A DNA stretch of 64,000 nt from Zea mays (Eukaryota > Streptophyta > Magnoliopsida > Poales > Poaceae). Numbering within the stretch: position 1 is the first letter of the stretch; the number at the start of each line of letters is the position of its first letter. The DNA lies in the NCBI RefSeq assembly GCF_902167145.1, contig NC_050102.1, forward strand, positions 7,812,850 through 7,876,849, in the 5' to 3' direction. Of the stretch, positions 22,921 through 35,523 are shown piece after piece. The notes under the pieces are model-generated. The model did no database searches. It saw only the letters and a program-made list of their open reading frames with translations, and was not told the origin of the DNA. The position numbers were made by a program, and so were the translations under genes.

Positions 22921-24241
22921 TGATAGTCGCCTAAAGGGGGGGGTGAATAGGGCGAAACTGAAATTTACAAATATAAACACAACTACAAGCCGGGTTAGCG
23001 TTAGAAATAAAAACGAGTCCGCGAGAGGGTGCAAAACAAATCGCAAGCAAATGAAGAGTGTGACACGCGGATTTGTTTTACCGAGGTTCGGTTCTCGCAA
23101 ACCTACTCCCCGTTGAGGAGGCCACAAAGGTCGGGTCTCTTTCAACCCTTCCCTCTCTCAAACGGTCCCTCGGACCGAGTGAGCTTCTCTTCTCAAATTA
23201 CTTGGGAATCAAACTTCCCGCAAGGACCACCACACAATTGGTGTCTCTTGCCTCAATTACAAGTGAGTGTTTGATCACAAGAAAGAATGCCAAAGAAAAG
23301 AAGCGATCCAAGCGCAAGAGCTCAAATGAACACTACAAATAACTCTCTCTAGTCACTAATGCTTTGTGTGGAGTTGGGTCTCTTTTGGTGTGCTTTTGCA
23401 ATGAATGCTAGCTCTTGTATAGTGGTTGGAAGCTGGAAAACTTGGATGCAATGAATGGTGGGGTGGTTGGGGTATTTATAGCCCCAACCACCAAACATGA
23501 CCGTTGGTGGAGGCTGTCTGTCGTATGGTGCACCGGACAGTCCGGTGCACACCGGACATGTCCCGTGCGTCAGCCACGTCACCAATGCCGTTGGATTCCG
23601 ACCGTTAGAGCTTCTGTCTTCTGGGCCCGCCTGGATGTCCGGTGCACACCGGACATGTACTGTTCAATGTCCGGTGTGCCAGCGCGCGCGTGCCTGACTT
23701 CTGCGCGCTTCTGGCGCGCATTAAATGCGCCTGCAGGTGACCGTTGGCGCGAAGTAGCCGTTGCTCTGCTGGTTCACCGGACAGTCCGGTGTACACCAGA
23801 CATGTCCGGTGAATTATAGCGGAGCAGCCGCTGCGTTTTCCCGAGGCTGGTGAGTTCCTGAGGCGGCTCGTCCTTGGAGCACCGAACACTGTCCGGTGTA
23901 CACCGGACAGTCCGGTGAATTATAGCGGAGCGCCTCTGGAAATTCCCGAAGGTGGCAAGTTTGAGTTGGAGTCCTCTGGTGCACCGGACATTGTCCGGTG
24001 GTGCACCGGACACTGTCCGGTGTACACCGGACAGTCCGGTGCCCCAGACCAGAGGTGCCTTCGGTTGTCCCTTTGCTCCTTTGTTGAATTCAATACTTGA
24101 TCTTTTTATTGGCTAAATGTGAACCTTTTACACCTGTATAATCTATACACTAGGGCAAACTAGTTAGTCCAATTATTTGTGTTGGGCAATTCAACCACCA
24201 AAATCAATTAGAAAAATAGGTGTAAGCCTAATTCCCTTTCA
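22921..24241 (-). repeat. 3' LTR of Sirevirus C (1321 bp)
   Basis: Pairs with 35524-36853. It lacks the 11 bp present at about 35978-35988 of the other copy. The polypurine-tract complement (ATCTCCCTCTTTTTGG) follows at 24242. Confidence 0.93.
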
Positions 24242-24467
24242 ATCTCCCTCTTTTTGGTGATTGATGCCAACACAAACCAAAGCAAGTAAAGAAATGCATA
24301 ATTGAACTAGTTTGCATAATGTAAGTGCAAAGGTTGCTTGGAGTTGAGCCAATATAAATACTTACAGGATATGCATGGACCGTTTCTTTATTTTTAACAT
24401 TTTGGACCACGCTTGCACCACATGTTTTGTTTTTGCAAACTCTTTTGTAAATCCTTTTCAAAGTTCT

Positions 24468-27400
24468 TGTGGCAGAACCTCCCAAGTTATCGGGCCCACA
24501 TGCACCTGTCCTTGTCTCAAAGACCTCAGACAGCTATGCATGTGCACCAGATAACTTAACAGGATCCGTCCGATTGCCCAAGGACATCGGATAAACCACT
24601 TACAACCAGAACCGCGGGATTAAGTAACACAAATCACACACACAACATTTTTGCAGCGGAAATCTTATTACCAAATTTTACAGGTTATAAAAAAAAATTT
24701 ACATTATTTTATCGGAGTGATTACAAAAGTATAAGTTTGAAATATATGCTAGCTCAAGTGACCATCCTCAATAAGAAGTATAGAAGGGTTACTTAGACTT
24801 ATAAGAAGGCCGAGCCCACCGGCACTTAACACCATCAACAACAGCACAAAGTTAAAACCTGAAAAACAACAGGGAATAAAACCCTGAGTATGGAATTACT
24901 CAGCAAGTCTTACCCGACTAAGGAAAAGACTCTCAAGGGTATGCTGGATAAATAGGAGTCAAGGAGAGGCTTTAGCAAAAATCAACTTATACTTTTGCAG
25001 AAGTAGCTTACTAAAGTGAGTCCTTACTTTCAATCTTTTAACGCCATATTAAGTATTAATAGACTCTATTTGCATCTAGTCTATTTTCAATCATCTCATC
25101 AATACAACATCATTTTTATCCATAATGTTCACATCCTGACTTTAGGTTGCAGGGCAGTGACCAAGTCTTCATAACCGCGAAGGTACGGTGATCCGAATCG
25201 ATTATACTCAGCTGAGGATCTCCAATCACACGACATATGTAGCACTTAACCCTTGCATATGTCAACCCGCCACCGGGGTTCTTAAGACCGGATCAGGTTC
25301 ACGCAAACCGAGAGCACAGATACACCACCGTCCAGCCTCTTGCCACGGAGGGTACACGCTACTCTCGCCACCGCTCCATGTCCATTTCGTGTTATCTTAT
25401 TCCGGCCTTAGTCTGCCCGAGGCAAGGCTTACCCATGACGAGGCATGTGACCAGTTAAAGGGTCCTCGATCATCAAGCCTACATACGCGTTAATCCTTAA
25501 TCAACTTGGGTAGAACATCACCTGTTCCTAACCCAAGTCTCGATTTACATACTTCCATCCTTAGGATTGTTTCTGTTCCCAAGGATGAAAAGAGCATCAC
25601 AGGGAGCTTTGCAGTAAGATCCCACCATTGCTCCAAATGAAAATATTCTTGCAGGTAGAAGCCATCCTTTCTCGAGTTAAATTAAGGACAACCTCTATCT
25701 ACAAGATCTAAGCAAGGCTAAGCATTTTTGTAAATCATATTTTGATACTTCACCGAAGTATCTATAAAGGTATGGATATCAAGGAAAGCAATGCATCAAA
25801 GGGTTCCAAGCAACTCCTATGAACTTAATGCACATTTCACTAGACTTAAGTGTGCGAAAAGTATTTTAAAACACAAGGAAAGGGTTGCATGCACCGGGGC
25901 TTGCCTGAGTAACACTAGGTTAGTGTTGTTAGGTGACGCCCGCTTGACGAGTATTCTTCGACCAAGCACTTGCTTGATTTAACCATCTTCAGGTTGATTC
26001 ATCAGCTTCAGCTGGCATATTAGCCCGCGCTTGGGGTCGACTTGGTTCTTCTTCCGCATCGCTCGATTAATTAACGTACCTGAATGAAATGCATTATGCA
26101 CATGAATGCATAGCACTGACTTCACTGTACAACTAAAATTCCTCACATGAAATGCCGATAGCGCCTACAGGCAAAACACTAAAATTACTAAGCATATAAC
26201 TCTAGCTTACCAGCATCAAATGTGACTCAATACTCGTAAGAATGCTGATAAGTCTTGGCTCGGGCTTGTCGTCGAACATTAGACGAGAGTTGTGCGGCTT
26301 CGCTTTCTTCTTCATCTAACTCCATCTTTCCATATCGAGCGCTTGCAACCATCACACAATATTAACAACTAGTAATTTAACTCAAAATTTACAAAAACAC
26401 TGGCGCTCACCAGTTCACTTTATTTTATCGAGCAGGTGGCGTACGAACTTGACCCTAGGCTTAGACGCAAGCTGGAGCAGAGTAGGACGAGGCTAGAGGT
26501 CCGAAGTGGCGCCGCGTGGTGGAGACTGATAGCCGGGTGTTGACGAGTGCGCGGAGTCTTACAGAACCATGATGCTGAAGATGGTGTGGTGACGAGCAAA
26601 CACGTTGCCGAGTGACGACAAGGTGTCGAAATGCTGTGAGGCAACTGTATGGTCGACCGTCGGCCGCACGGTCAAATTTGGAGATGAGTACGCATAAGAT
26701 GACTAGGAGACGCGGCCGAGTACAGCAACGCAGAGTCTCACGGTGGTGATGAGCTCGGCAAGAGACAAGGACCGGGTGATGACATCCGTGACTGTGTACG
26801 GGAAAGCCGGTGAACTCCACGAATCAGGGGCAACCCGGCGTGACGATGGTTCAGCAGATAACCGTGACTAGAACTGGACACGACAAAAGGAGCCCAGGGA
26901 GGCGCGAGAGCGTGGCAATCAGAGCCATGGCGCACGCGAGTCCTAGCAGCATGCCGGTGAGCTGAAGATAGCAACCACGACCAACACGGCCGGAGGTCAC
27001 AGGCAGAGAACGACGGCGGTCGGCGCTATCGGGAAGCAGGGACGCGCACCAAAATCCCGGGCGCGATGGCGGCATAGGCCAGAACTGCCCGCGGCCAGGA
27101 AGTCTGCGCGGCCAACATGGCCGGCCGAGGCGAGCACAGCACGGGGTCGGACCAGGGAACTCTGGCCAACAGAGGGATGCGCGGTTGGGGAAAATGGAGC
27201 GCGCATCCATGGGCGAGCTGGAGGAACGCCACGCGCAGGAAAACACGACGACGGCCGCCATGGCGCGCAAGAAGCTGGGCGCGCGGCGAGCCAGACACCG
27301 AACGTTGGCCAGCACGTGCACGACGAGCAGCGAAGGAGTACCCAGACGAGTGGAGAGGGACACCGAGCAGGGAGCGTGCGCGGCAACAGAGCTAGAGCCA

Positions 27401-28904
27401 GGGACGCGGTAGCAGGCCAGCAGGCGACCAGGGAAGGGCTCAGTGCAGCCTGGGCGCGACTCGCCGGGAGAACAGAGCGCGGGGCAACGGGTGCTCGAGG
27501 CGGTGCTCCAGGTTGACGGCAGCCACCAGCAGAGCGGTATACAATAGCCAGGAGGTAAGGCCGAGCTGAGGCCAAGCGCCATGAGCCGAGTGGAGGACGA
27601 ACTCGGCAAGGTTCTGGATTTGGGCGACGACAGCCATGGAGAAGCACCACGGCCATGGAGATAGGAGCGGAGGATGGGCGAGCAGAGCGCAGGGCGCTCC
27701 GGCCAGGCGAGCCGAGGGAGCGCTGGAGCTGAAGGACGCGAGCAGGGGCAGGCGTGGCCATGGGCGAGCGCCAGAGAGCAGCTCGGCAAGCGCAGGGGCG
27801 CGGCCGAGCAGAGAGAACGCCACGGCTGGGAGCTTCTGTGGACTGGAGGGAGCAGAGAAGTGCGGCGTGCTGGGGGAAAGAAGAAGCTCAGCTGGGGATA
27901 ACGACGGCTGGAGCGGCGCGATTTTTCTTCCTCAGCAGAGCGGCGAGCGGCAGATAAGAAGAACGACGCGCGCGGAAGGGAGAGGAAAGATCAGGGAAGA
28001 GAGCGGCAAGATTTTTCAAAGAACGGTGGTGGCAAAAATCTGAGAACGGTGAGCGGTGGAAGGGATCAGGGCGAGAGGATATTTTCCCTTTTTTTAAATT
28101 TCCTTTTCTCTCTTTTTTTAACGACAAATCGCAGATATTTTTGAATCGGGATTTCTAGCGATAGCAAAAGAGTCGATGGTAATTACGACAGTTAATTCGA
28201 TTCAAAAATCTGATAAATTTACCTGCGGTCTGAACATCTGGTTCCACGACCACGGATGATTTACCAGTGAATCGAGGCTCAATTACAGATCCACGTGCGT
28301 GATTTTACGGTAGACGAGTGGGAACAGAGTTATTTAATAATTGTTTATATCCGAGGATCTGGATCCGGGCGAGAACAACAGACCGAAATTAACTGATTTC
28401 GGCACTGATAATTTGCTCTGTGGGATTCGACTAAAATTAGGCGAAACCAACTCCACTAATGTATACGCGATTTCGTCGTCAAAACAACGTGCCGACGAAT
28501 AAATTGAATCATATTCGCGCGCACGATTTCACTCAGACGACGCGCGATCCCAATTATTTTGCCTCGAACACTTTAGTCGTGGAATTCTGATTAATTTGTT
28601 CGGGATAAAATCATCTAGTGGGTCGAGCTTCCGAATTCGTGTTCGCGCGAGCGATGTATTTTAAATAATCATCGGACGCACCGATTTTCGGAACAACGAT
28701 GTTTCGAACATCACGAAAATTTCGGAAGAGCCCGAATAGATAAAAATAAAAACGATGTCGCGTTCGCGACAGACGACACCGATGCGATATTAAAATCGCG
28801 ATGAACGAAGATGTTTAAAATTTAACATCTGTTTCATTCACTGATATTACGTGCTTAAATCCGTACTCGTTGTCGAGCGGAATATAAACACCTGGGGTGT
28901 TACA
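24468..28904. mobile_element. Solo LTR D, probably Ty3/gypsy Del/Tekay lineage (4437 bp)
   Basis: Begins TGTGGCAGAACC and ends GGGGTGTTACA, flanked by the 5-bp duplication GTTCT (24463-24467, 28905-28909). No gag, pol, primer-binding site or polypurine tract lies inside and the two ends are not repeats of each other, so it is one LTR left after LTR-LTR recombination. The lineage is inferred from the unusual LTR length and the TGTAACACCCC start on the minus strand. 26460-28060 is very GC-rich and gives long but meaningless open frames. Confidence 0.85.
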
Positions 28905-28909
28905 GTTCT

Positions 28910-29503
28910 TTTGCAAATAGTCAAAGGTAAATGAATAAGATTTTGCAAAGCATTTTCAAGATTTGAAATTTTCTCCCTCTGTTTCAAATGCTTTTCCTTT
29001 GACTAAACAAAACTCCCCCTAAATGAGATCCTCCTCTTAGTGTTCAAGAGGGTTTTGATATATCATTTTGAAATACTACTTTCTCCCCCTTTTGAACACA
29101 AAAAGATACCAATTTGAAAATACTCTTGAAAAACTAAAATTTTGAAATTGGTGGTGGTGTGGTCCTTTTGCTTTGGGCTCATACTTTCTCCCCCTTTGGC
29201 ATGAATCGCCAAAAACGGAATCATTAGAGCCCTTTTAATACTCTACCCCTCTTTGGTCATAAATAAATGAGTGAAAATTATACCAAAGATGGAGTCCTTT
29301 TGCTCTCTCCCCCAAAGATGGAGAGTTGCACGGAGCGACGGCGAATGATGAGTTACGGAGTGGAAGCCTTTGTCTTCGCTGAAGACTCCAATTCCCTTTC
29401 AATATACCTATGACTTGGTTTGAAATATGCTTGAAAACACATTAGTCATAGCATATTATAAAGAGATATGATCAAATGTATACTTATGAGCTATATGTGC
29501 AAA
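28910..29503 (-). other. 3' untranslated region of Sirevirus C
   Basis: Non-coding stretch after the pol stop, with repeated CTCCCCCTTT-type tracts at about 28972, 29082 and 29187. This is the multiple polypurine-tract array also seen in A and B. It is continuous with 24242-24462 once D is removed. Confidence 0.75.
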
Positions 29504-32500
29504 TTAGCAAAAGAAGTTTCTAGAATCAAGAATATTGAGCTCATGCCTAAGTTTGGTAAAGGTTTGTTCATCAAGAGGCTTGGTAAAGATATCGGCTAAT
29601 TGATCTTTAGTATTAATGTAAGAAATCTCGATATCTCCCTTTTGTTGGTGATCCCTAAGAAAATGATACCGAATGGCTATGTGTTTAGTGCGGCTATGTT
29701 CGACGGGATTATCCGCCATCTTGATTGCACTCTCATTATCACATAGCAAAGGGACTTGGGTTAATTTGTAACCGTAGTCCCGCAGGGTTTGCCTCATCCA
29801 AAGCAATTGCGCGCAACAATGGCCTGCGGCAATGTACTCGGCTTCGGCGGTGGAAAGAGCGACCGAATTTTGCTTCTTTGAAGCCCAAGACACCAAGGAT
29901 CTTCCCAAGAACTGGCAAGTCCCCGATGTGCTCTTCCTATTAATCTTACACCCCGCCAAATCGGCATCCGAATAACCAATCAAATCAAATGTGGATCCCC
30001 GAGGGTACCAAAGCCCAAACTTAGGAGTATAAGCCAAATATCTCAAGATTCGTTTTACGGCCGTAAGGTGTGATTCCTTAGGGTCGGCTTGGAATCTTGC
30101 ACACATGCAAACGGAAAGCATAATGTCCGGTCGAGATGCACATAAATAAAGCAATGAACCAATCATCGACCGGTAAACCTTTTGATCCACGGACTTACCT
30201 CCCGTGTCGAGGTCGAGATGCCCATTAGTTCCCATGGGTGTCTTGATGGGTTTGGCATCCTTCATTCCAAACTTGCTTAGAATACCTTGAGTGTACTTCG
30301 TTTGGCTTAACAAGGTGCCTTCTTGGAGTTGCTTTACTTGAAATCCTAAGAAATATTTCAACTCCCCCATCATAGACATCTCGAATTTTTGTGTCATGAT
30401 CCTACTAAATTCTTCACAAGTAGATTCGTTAGTAGACCCAAATATAATATCATCAACATAAATTTGGCATACAAACAAATCATTGTCAAGAGTTTTAGTG
30501 AATAAAGTAGGATCGGCCTTGCCGATTTTGAAGCCATTAGTAATAAGGAAATCTCTAAGGCATTCATACCACGCTCTTGGGGCTTGCTTGAGCCCATAAA
30601 GCGCCTTAGAGAGCTTATAGACATGGTTAGGGTACTCACTATCTTCAAAGCCGGGAGGTTGCTCAACATAGACCTCTTCCTTGATTGGTCCATTGAGGAA
30701 GGCACTTTTTACGTCCATTTGATAAAGCTTAAAGCCATGGTAAGTAGCATAGGCCAATAATATACGATTTGACTCAAGCCTAGCTACGGGTGCATAGGTT
30801 TCACCGAAATCCAAACCTTCGACTTGGGAGTATCCTTTGGCCACAAGTCGAGCCTTGTTCCTTGTCACCACACCATGCTCATCTTGTTTGTTGTGGAAGA
30901 CCCATTTGGTTCCTACAACATTTTGGTTAGGATGTGGGACTAAATGCCATACCTCATTCCTCGTGAAGTTGTTGAGCTCCTCTTGCATCGCCACCACCCA
31001 GTCCGAATCTTGGAGTGCTTCCTCTACCCTGTGTGGCTCAATAGAGGAAACAAAAGAGTAATGCTCACAAAAATGTGCAACACGAGATCTAGTAGTTACC
31101 CCCTTATGAATGTCGCCGAGGATGGTGTCGACGGGGTGATCTCGTTGGATTGCTTGGTGGACTCTTGGGTGTGGCGGCCTTTGTTCTTCATCCTCCTTGT
31201 CTTGATCATTTGTATCTCCCCCTTGATCATTGTCGTCATCTTGAGGTGGCTCATTTGCTTGATCTTCTATTTCATCAACTTGAGCTTCATCCTCATTTTG
31301 AGTTGGTGAAGATGCTTGCGTGGAGGAGGACGGTTGATCTTGTACATTTGGAGGCTCTTCGGATTCCTTGGGACACACATCCCCAATGGACATGTTCCTT
31401 AGCGCGATGCATGGAGCCTCTTCATTACTTATCTCATCAAGATCAACTTGCTCCACTTCAGAGCCGTTAGTCTCATCAAACACAACGTCACAAGAAACTT
31501 CAACTTGTCCAGTGGACTTGTTAAAGACTCTATATGCCCTTGTGTTTGAATCATATCGTAGTAAAAAGCCTTCTACAGTTTTAGGAGCAAATTTAGATTT
31601 TCTACCTCTCTTTACAAGAATAAAGCATTTGCTACCAAAAACTCTAAAATATGAAATATTGGGCTTTTTACCGGTAAGGAGTTCATAGGATGTCTTCTTG
31701 AGGATTCGGTGTAGATATAACCGGTTGATGGCGTAGCAAGCGGTGTTGACCGCCTCGGCCCAAAACCGATCTGAAGTCTTGTACTCATCAAGCATGGTCC
31801 TTGTCATGTCCAATAGAGTTCGATTCTTCCTCTCCACTACACCATTTTGTTGTGGCGTGTAGGGAGAAGAGAACTCATGCTTGATGCCCTCCTCCTCAAG
31901 GAAACCTTCGATTTGAGAGTTCTTGAACTCCGTCCCGTTGTCGCTTCTAATTTTCTTGATCCTTAATCCGAACTCGTTTTGAGCTCGTCTCAAGAATCCC
32001 TTTAAGGTTTCTTGGGTTTGAGATTTTTCCTGCAAAAAGAACACCCAAGTGAAGCGAGAATAATCATCTACTATTACAAGACAATACTTACTCCCGCCGA
32101 TGCTTATGTAAGCAATCGGGCCGAATAAATCCATGTGGAGTAGCTCAAGCGGCCTGTCGGTCGTCATGATGTTCTTGTGTGGATGATTGGCACCAACTTG
32201 CTTTCCTGCTTGGCATGCGCTACAAATCCTGTCTTTCTCAAAATGAACATTTGTTAGTCCTAAAATGTGTTCTCCCTTTAGAAGCTTATGAAGATTCTTT
32301 ATCCCAACATGGGCTAGTCAGCGGTGCCAGAGCCAACCCATGTTAGTCTTAGCAATTAAACATGTGTCGAGTTCAGCTCTATCAAAATCTACTAAGTATA
32401 GCTGACCCTCTAACACACCCTTAAATGCTATTGAATCATCACTTCTTCTAAAGACAGTGACACCTACATCAGTAAAGAGACAATTGTAGCCCATTTTGCA

Positions 32501-32767
32501 TAATTGAGATACAGAAAGCAAATTGTAATCTAATGAATCTACAAGAAAAACATTGGAAATAGAATGGTCAGGAGATATAGCAATTTTACCCAAACCCTTG
32601 ACCAAACCTTGGTTTCCATCCCCGAATGTGATAGCTTGTTGGGGATCTTGGTTTTTCTCGTAGGAGGAGAACATCCTTTTCTCCCCTGTCATATGGTTTG
32701 TGCACCCGCTGTCGAGTATCCAACTTGAGCCCCCGGATAAATAAACCTACAAAACAATTTTAGTTCT
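29504..32767 (-). pseudogene. Sirevirus C pol (protease-integrase-RT-RNase H), one stop codon
   Basis: The protease motif LDSGCTNHMTGEK lies near 32720. A TGA replaces an arginine codon in WHRxLAHVG at 32315-32317. The main 887-residue frame (29504-32167) runs through the integrase core ([24 protein letters not shown]), an acidic linker, RT ([11 protein letters not shown], and catalytic [10 protein letters not shown] near residues 569-578) and RNase H ([25 protein letters not shown]), ending at [11 protein letters not shown]. Apart from the stop and a one-base shift at the gag-pol border, all catalytic residues are kept. Recent activity is therefore likely, but this copy needs readthrough or help. 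Confidence 0.93.
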
Positions 32768-33018
32768 TGACTTTAGGTACCCAAACGGTTTTGGGTCCTT
32801 TGGCATTAGAAACAAGAACTTTGGGAACCCAAACACAAGTTTTGGAGCTCTTGTGTTTGCCCCCAACATACTTGGCAACGACCTTGCCGGATTTGTTAGT
32901 CAAAACATATGATGCATCAAAGGTTTTAAAAGAAAAGCTATGTTCATTTGATGCACTAGGAGTTTTCTTCTTAGGCAACTTTGCACGGGTTGGTTGCCTA
33001 GAGCTAGATGTCTCACCC

Positions 33019-35478
33019 TTATACATGAAAAGCATGATTAGGGCCAGAGTGAGACTTCCTAGAATGAATTCTCCTAATTTTGTCCTCGGGATAACCGGCA
33101 GGGTATAAAATGTAACCCTCGTTATCCTGAGGCATGGGAGCCTTGCCCTTTACAAAATTAGACAATCTTTTAGGAGGGGCATTAAGTTTGACATTGTCTC
33201 CCCTTTGGAAGCCAATGCCATCCTTGATGCCAGGGCGTCTCCCACTATAGAGCATACTTCTAGCAAATTTAAATTTTTCATTTTCTAAGTTATGCTCGGC
33301 AATTTTAGCATCTAGTTTGGCTATATGATCATTTTGTTGTTTAATTAAAGTCATGTGATCATGAATAGCATCAACATCAATATCTCTACATCTAGTGCAA
33401 ATAGAAGTGTGCTCAACGGTAGATGTAGAGGGTTTGCAAGATTTTAATTCTACAACCTTATCATGCAGGATATCATTCTTAGTTCTAAGGTCGGAAATAG
33501 TAGTATTGCAAACAAAATCTTTAGCCTTAGCAAGCAATTTTTCATTTTCATTTCTAAGGCTAGCAAGTGAAATATTCAAATCTTTAATCCTAGCAAGTAA
33601 ATCATCATTATTATCTCTAGGATTGGAACTTGAAACATTACAAATATGAGAATCAACCTTAGCTAACAAATTAGCATTCTCATTTTTAAGGTTGTCTATA
33701 GTCTCATGGCAAGTGCTTAGCTCACTAGACAATTTTTCGCATTTTTCTACTTCTAGAGCATAAGCATTTTTAACCTTAACATGCTTCTTATTTTCTTTAA
33801 TAAGGAAGTCCTCTTGGGTGTCCAAGAGATCATCCTTTTCATGAATGGCACTAATCAATTCATTAAGTTTCTCTTTTTGTTGCATGTTGAGGTTGGCAAA
33901 AAGAGATCGCAAGTTATCTTCCTCATCACTAACATTTTCATCACTAGAGGATTCATATCTAGTGGAGGATTTAGATTTAACCTTCTTCTTTTTGTCGTCC
34001 TTTGCCATGAGGCACTTGTGGCCGACGTTGGGGAAGAGAAGTCCCTTGGTGACGGCGATGTTGGCGGCGTCCTCGTCGTCGGAGGAGTCGCTAGAGCTTT
34101 CGTCGGAGTCCCATTCCCGACAAACATGGGCATCGCCGCCCTTCTTCTTGTAGTACATCTTCTTCTCCTTTCTTCTCCCCTTCTTGTCGTCGCCCCTGTC
34201 ACTATCACTTGATAATGGACATTTAGCTATAAAGTGACCGGGCTTACCACACTTGTAGCAAACCTTCTTGGAGCGGGACTTGTAGTCTTTCCCCCTCCTT
34301 TGTTTGAGGATTTGGCGAAAGCTCTTGATGACGAGCGCCATTTCCTCATTGTCGAGCTTGGAGGCGTCGATTGGTTGTCGACTTGGTGTAGACTCCTCCT
34401 TCTTTTCCTCCGTCGCCTTGAATGCGACGGGTTGAGCTTCGGATGTGGAGGGATCATCAAGCTCGTTGATCTTCCTCGAGCCTTCGATCATGCACTCAAA
34501 ACTTACAAAATTCCCGATTACTTCCTCGGGGGTCATTAGTGTATATCTTAGGTTGCCACGAATTAATTGTACTTGAGTGGGGTTAAGAAAAATAAGAGAT
34601 CTTAGAATAACCTTAACCATTTCGTGGTCATCCCATTTCTTGCTCCCGAGGTTGCACACTTGATTCACCAAGGTCTTGAGCCGGTTGTACATGTTTTGTG
34701 GCTCTTCCCCTTTGCGAAGCCAGAACCGACCGAGCTCCCCCTCGATTGTTTCCCGCTTGGTGATCTTTGTGAGCTCATCTCCTTCGTGTGCGGTTTTGAG
34801 CACATCCCAAACCTCCTTGGCGCTCTTCAACCCTTGTACTTTGTTATACTCCTCTCTACTTAGAGAGGCGAGGAGTATTGTTGTTGCTTGAGAGTTGAAG
34901 TGCTCGATTTGGGCCACCTCATCCTCATCATAGTCTTCATCCCCTACGGATGGTACCTGTGCACCAAACTCAACAACATCCCATATACTTTTGTGGAGTG
35001 AGGTTAGATGAAATCGCATTAAATCACTCCACCTAGCGTAATCTTCACCATCAAATGTTGGTGGTTTGCCTAATGGGACGGAAAGTAAAGGTGTATGTTT
35101 AGAAATGCGAGGGTAGAGTAGGGGGATCTTACTATACTTCTTGCGCTCTTGGCGCTTAGAAGTGACGGATGCCGCGTCGGAGCCGGAGGTGGATGTTGAT
35201 GAAGAGTCGGTCTCGTAGTAGACTACTTTCCTCATCTTCTTTTTCTTGTCCCCACTCCGACGAGGCTTGTGGGAGGAAGACTTCTCCTTCTTCTCTTTGT
35301 GTGAAGAAGATTTCTTCTCCTTCCGTTTGGAGGAGTCCTTCTTCTTCTCCTTCCCTTTGGAGGAGTCTTTCTTCTCCTTCCTCTTGATGCGGGACTCTTT
35401 CGATGAAGTGCTCCCGTGGCTTGTAGTGGGCTTTTCGCCGGTCTCCATCTCCTTCTTGGCGTGATCTCCCGACATCAC
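33019..35478 (-). CDS. Sirevirus C Gag (819 aa)
   Basis: It starts about 45 bp inside the 5' LTR border. The N-terminus is a Lys/Ser-rich stretch with repeated KEKKDSSK-like units. The capsid-like UBN2 region spans roughly residues 120-330 (LGKPPTFDGEDYARWSDLM, LKSAKEVWDVLKTAHEG). One CCHC zinc knuckle CYKCGKPGHFIAKC lies near 406-419. A Ser/Asp-rich acidic patch follows, then a long coiled coil of LxxExxKL-type repeats. In A the frame continues past HAFMYKGE into pol. Here a one-base insertion changes it to HAFHV and a stop at 33019, so gag and pol are separated. Confidence 0.9.
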   Translation of the reverse strand: MMSGDHAKKEMETGEKPTTSHGSTSSKESRIKRKEKKDSSKGKEKKKDSSKRKEKKSSSHKEKKEKSSSHKPRRSGDKKKKMRKVVYYETDSSSTSTSGSDAASVTSKRQERKKYSKIPLLYPRISKHTPLLSVPLGKPPTFDGEDYARWSDLMRFHLTSLHKSIWDVVEFGAQVPSVGDEDYDEDEVAQIEHFNSQATTILLASLSREEYNKVQGLKSAKEVWDVLKTAHEGDELTKITKRETIEGELGRFWLRKGEEPQNMYNRLKTLVNQVCNLGSKKWDDHEMVKVILRSLIFLNPTQVQLIRGNLRYTLMTPEEVIGNFVSFECMIEGSRKINELDDPSTSEAQPVAFKATEEKKEESTPSRQPIDASKLDNEEMALVIKSFRQILKQRRGKDYKSRSKKVCYKCGKPGHFIAKCPLSSDSDRGDDKKGRRKEKKMYYKKKGGDAHVCREWDSDESSSDSSDDEDAANIAVTKGLLFPNVGHKCLMAKDDKKKKVKSKSSTRYESSSDENVSDEEDNLRSLFANLNMQQKEKLNELISAIHEKDDLLDTQEDFLIKENKKHVKVKNAYALEVEKCEKLSSELSTCHETIDNLKNENANLLAKVDSHICNVSSSNPRDNNDDLLARIKDLNISLASLRNENEKLLAKAKDFVCNTTISDLRTKNDILHDKVVELKSCKPSTSTVEHTSICTRCRDIDVDAIHDHMTLIKQQNDHIAKLDAKIAEHNLENEKFKFARSMLYSGRRPGIKDGIGFQRGDNVKLNAPPKRLSNFVKGKAPMPQDNEGYILYPAGYPEDKIRRIHSRKSHSGPNHAFHV

Positions 35479-35509
35479 TTCGAGCGGTTAGGCTCTAATG
35501 AAGCACCGG

Positions 35510-35521
35510 GCTCTGATACCA
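35510..35521 (-). other. Primer-binding site of Sirevirus C
   Basis: TGGTATCAGAGC on the minus strand, matching initiator tRNA-Met, two bases from the LTR. Confidence 0.9.
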
Positions 35522-35523
35522 AT

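Noticed and set aside
26851..27789. 312-codon minus-strand open frame rich in Pro, Arg, Ser and Ala
   Set aside because: It lies in the GC-rich core of solo LTR D. Overlapping frames of similar length exist on both strands, and no domain is visible.
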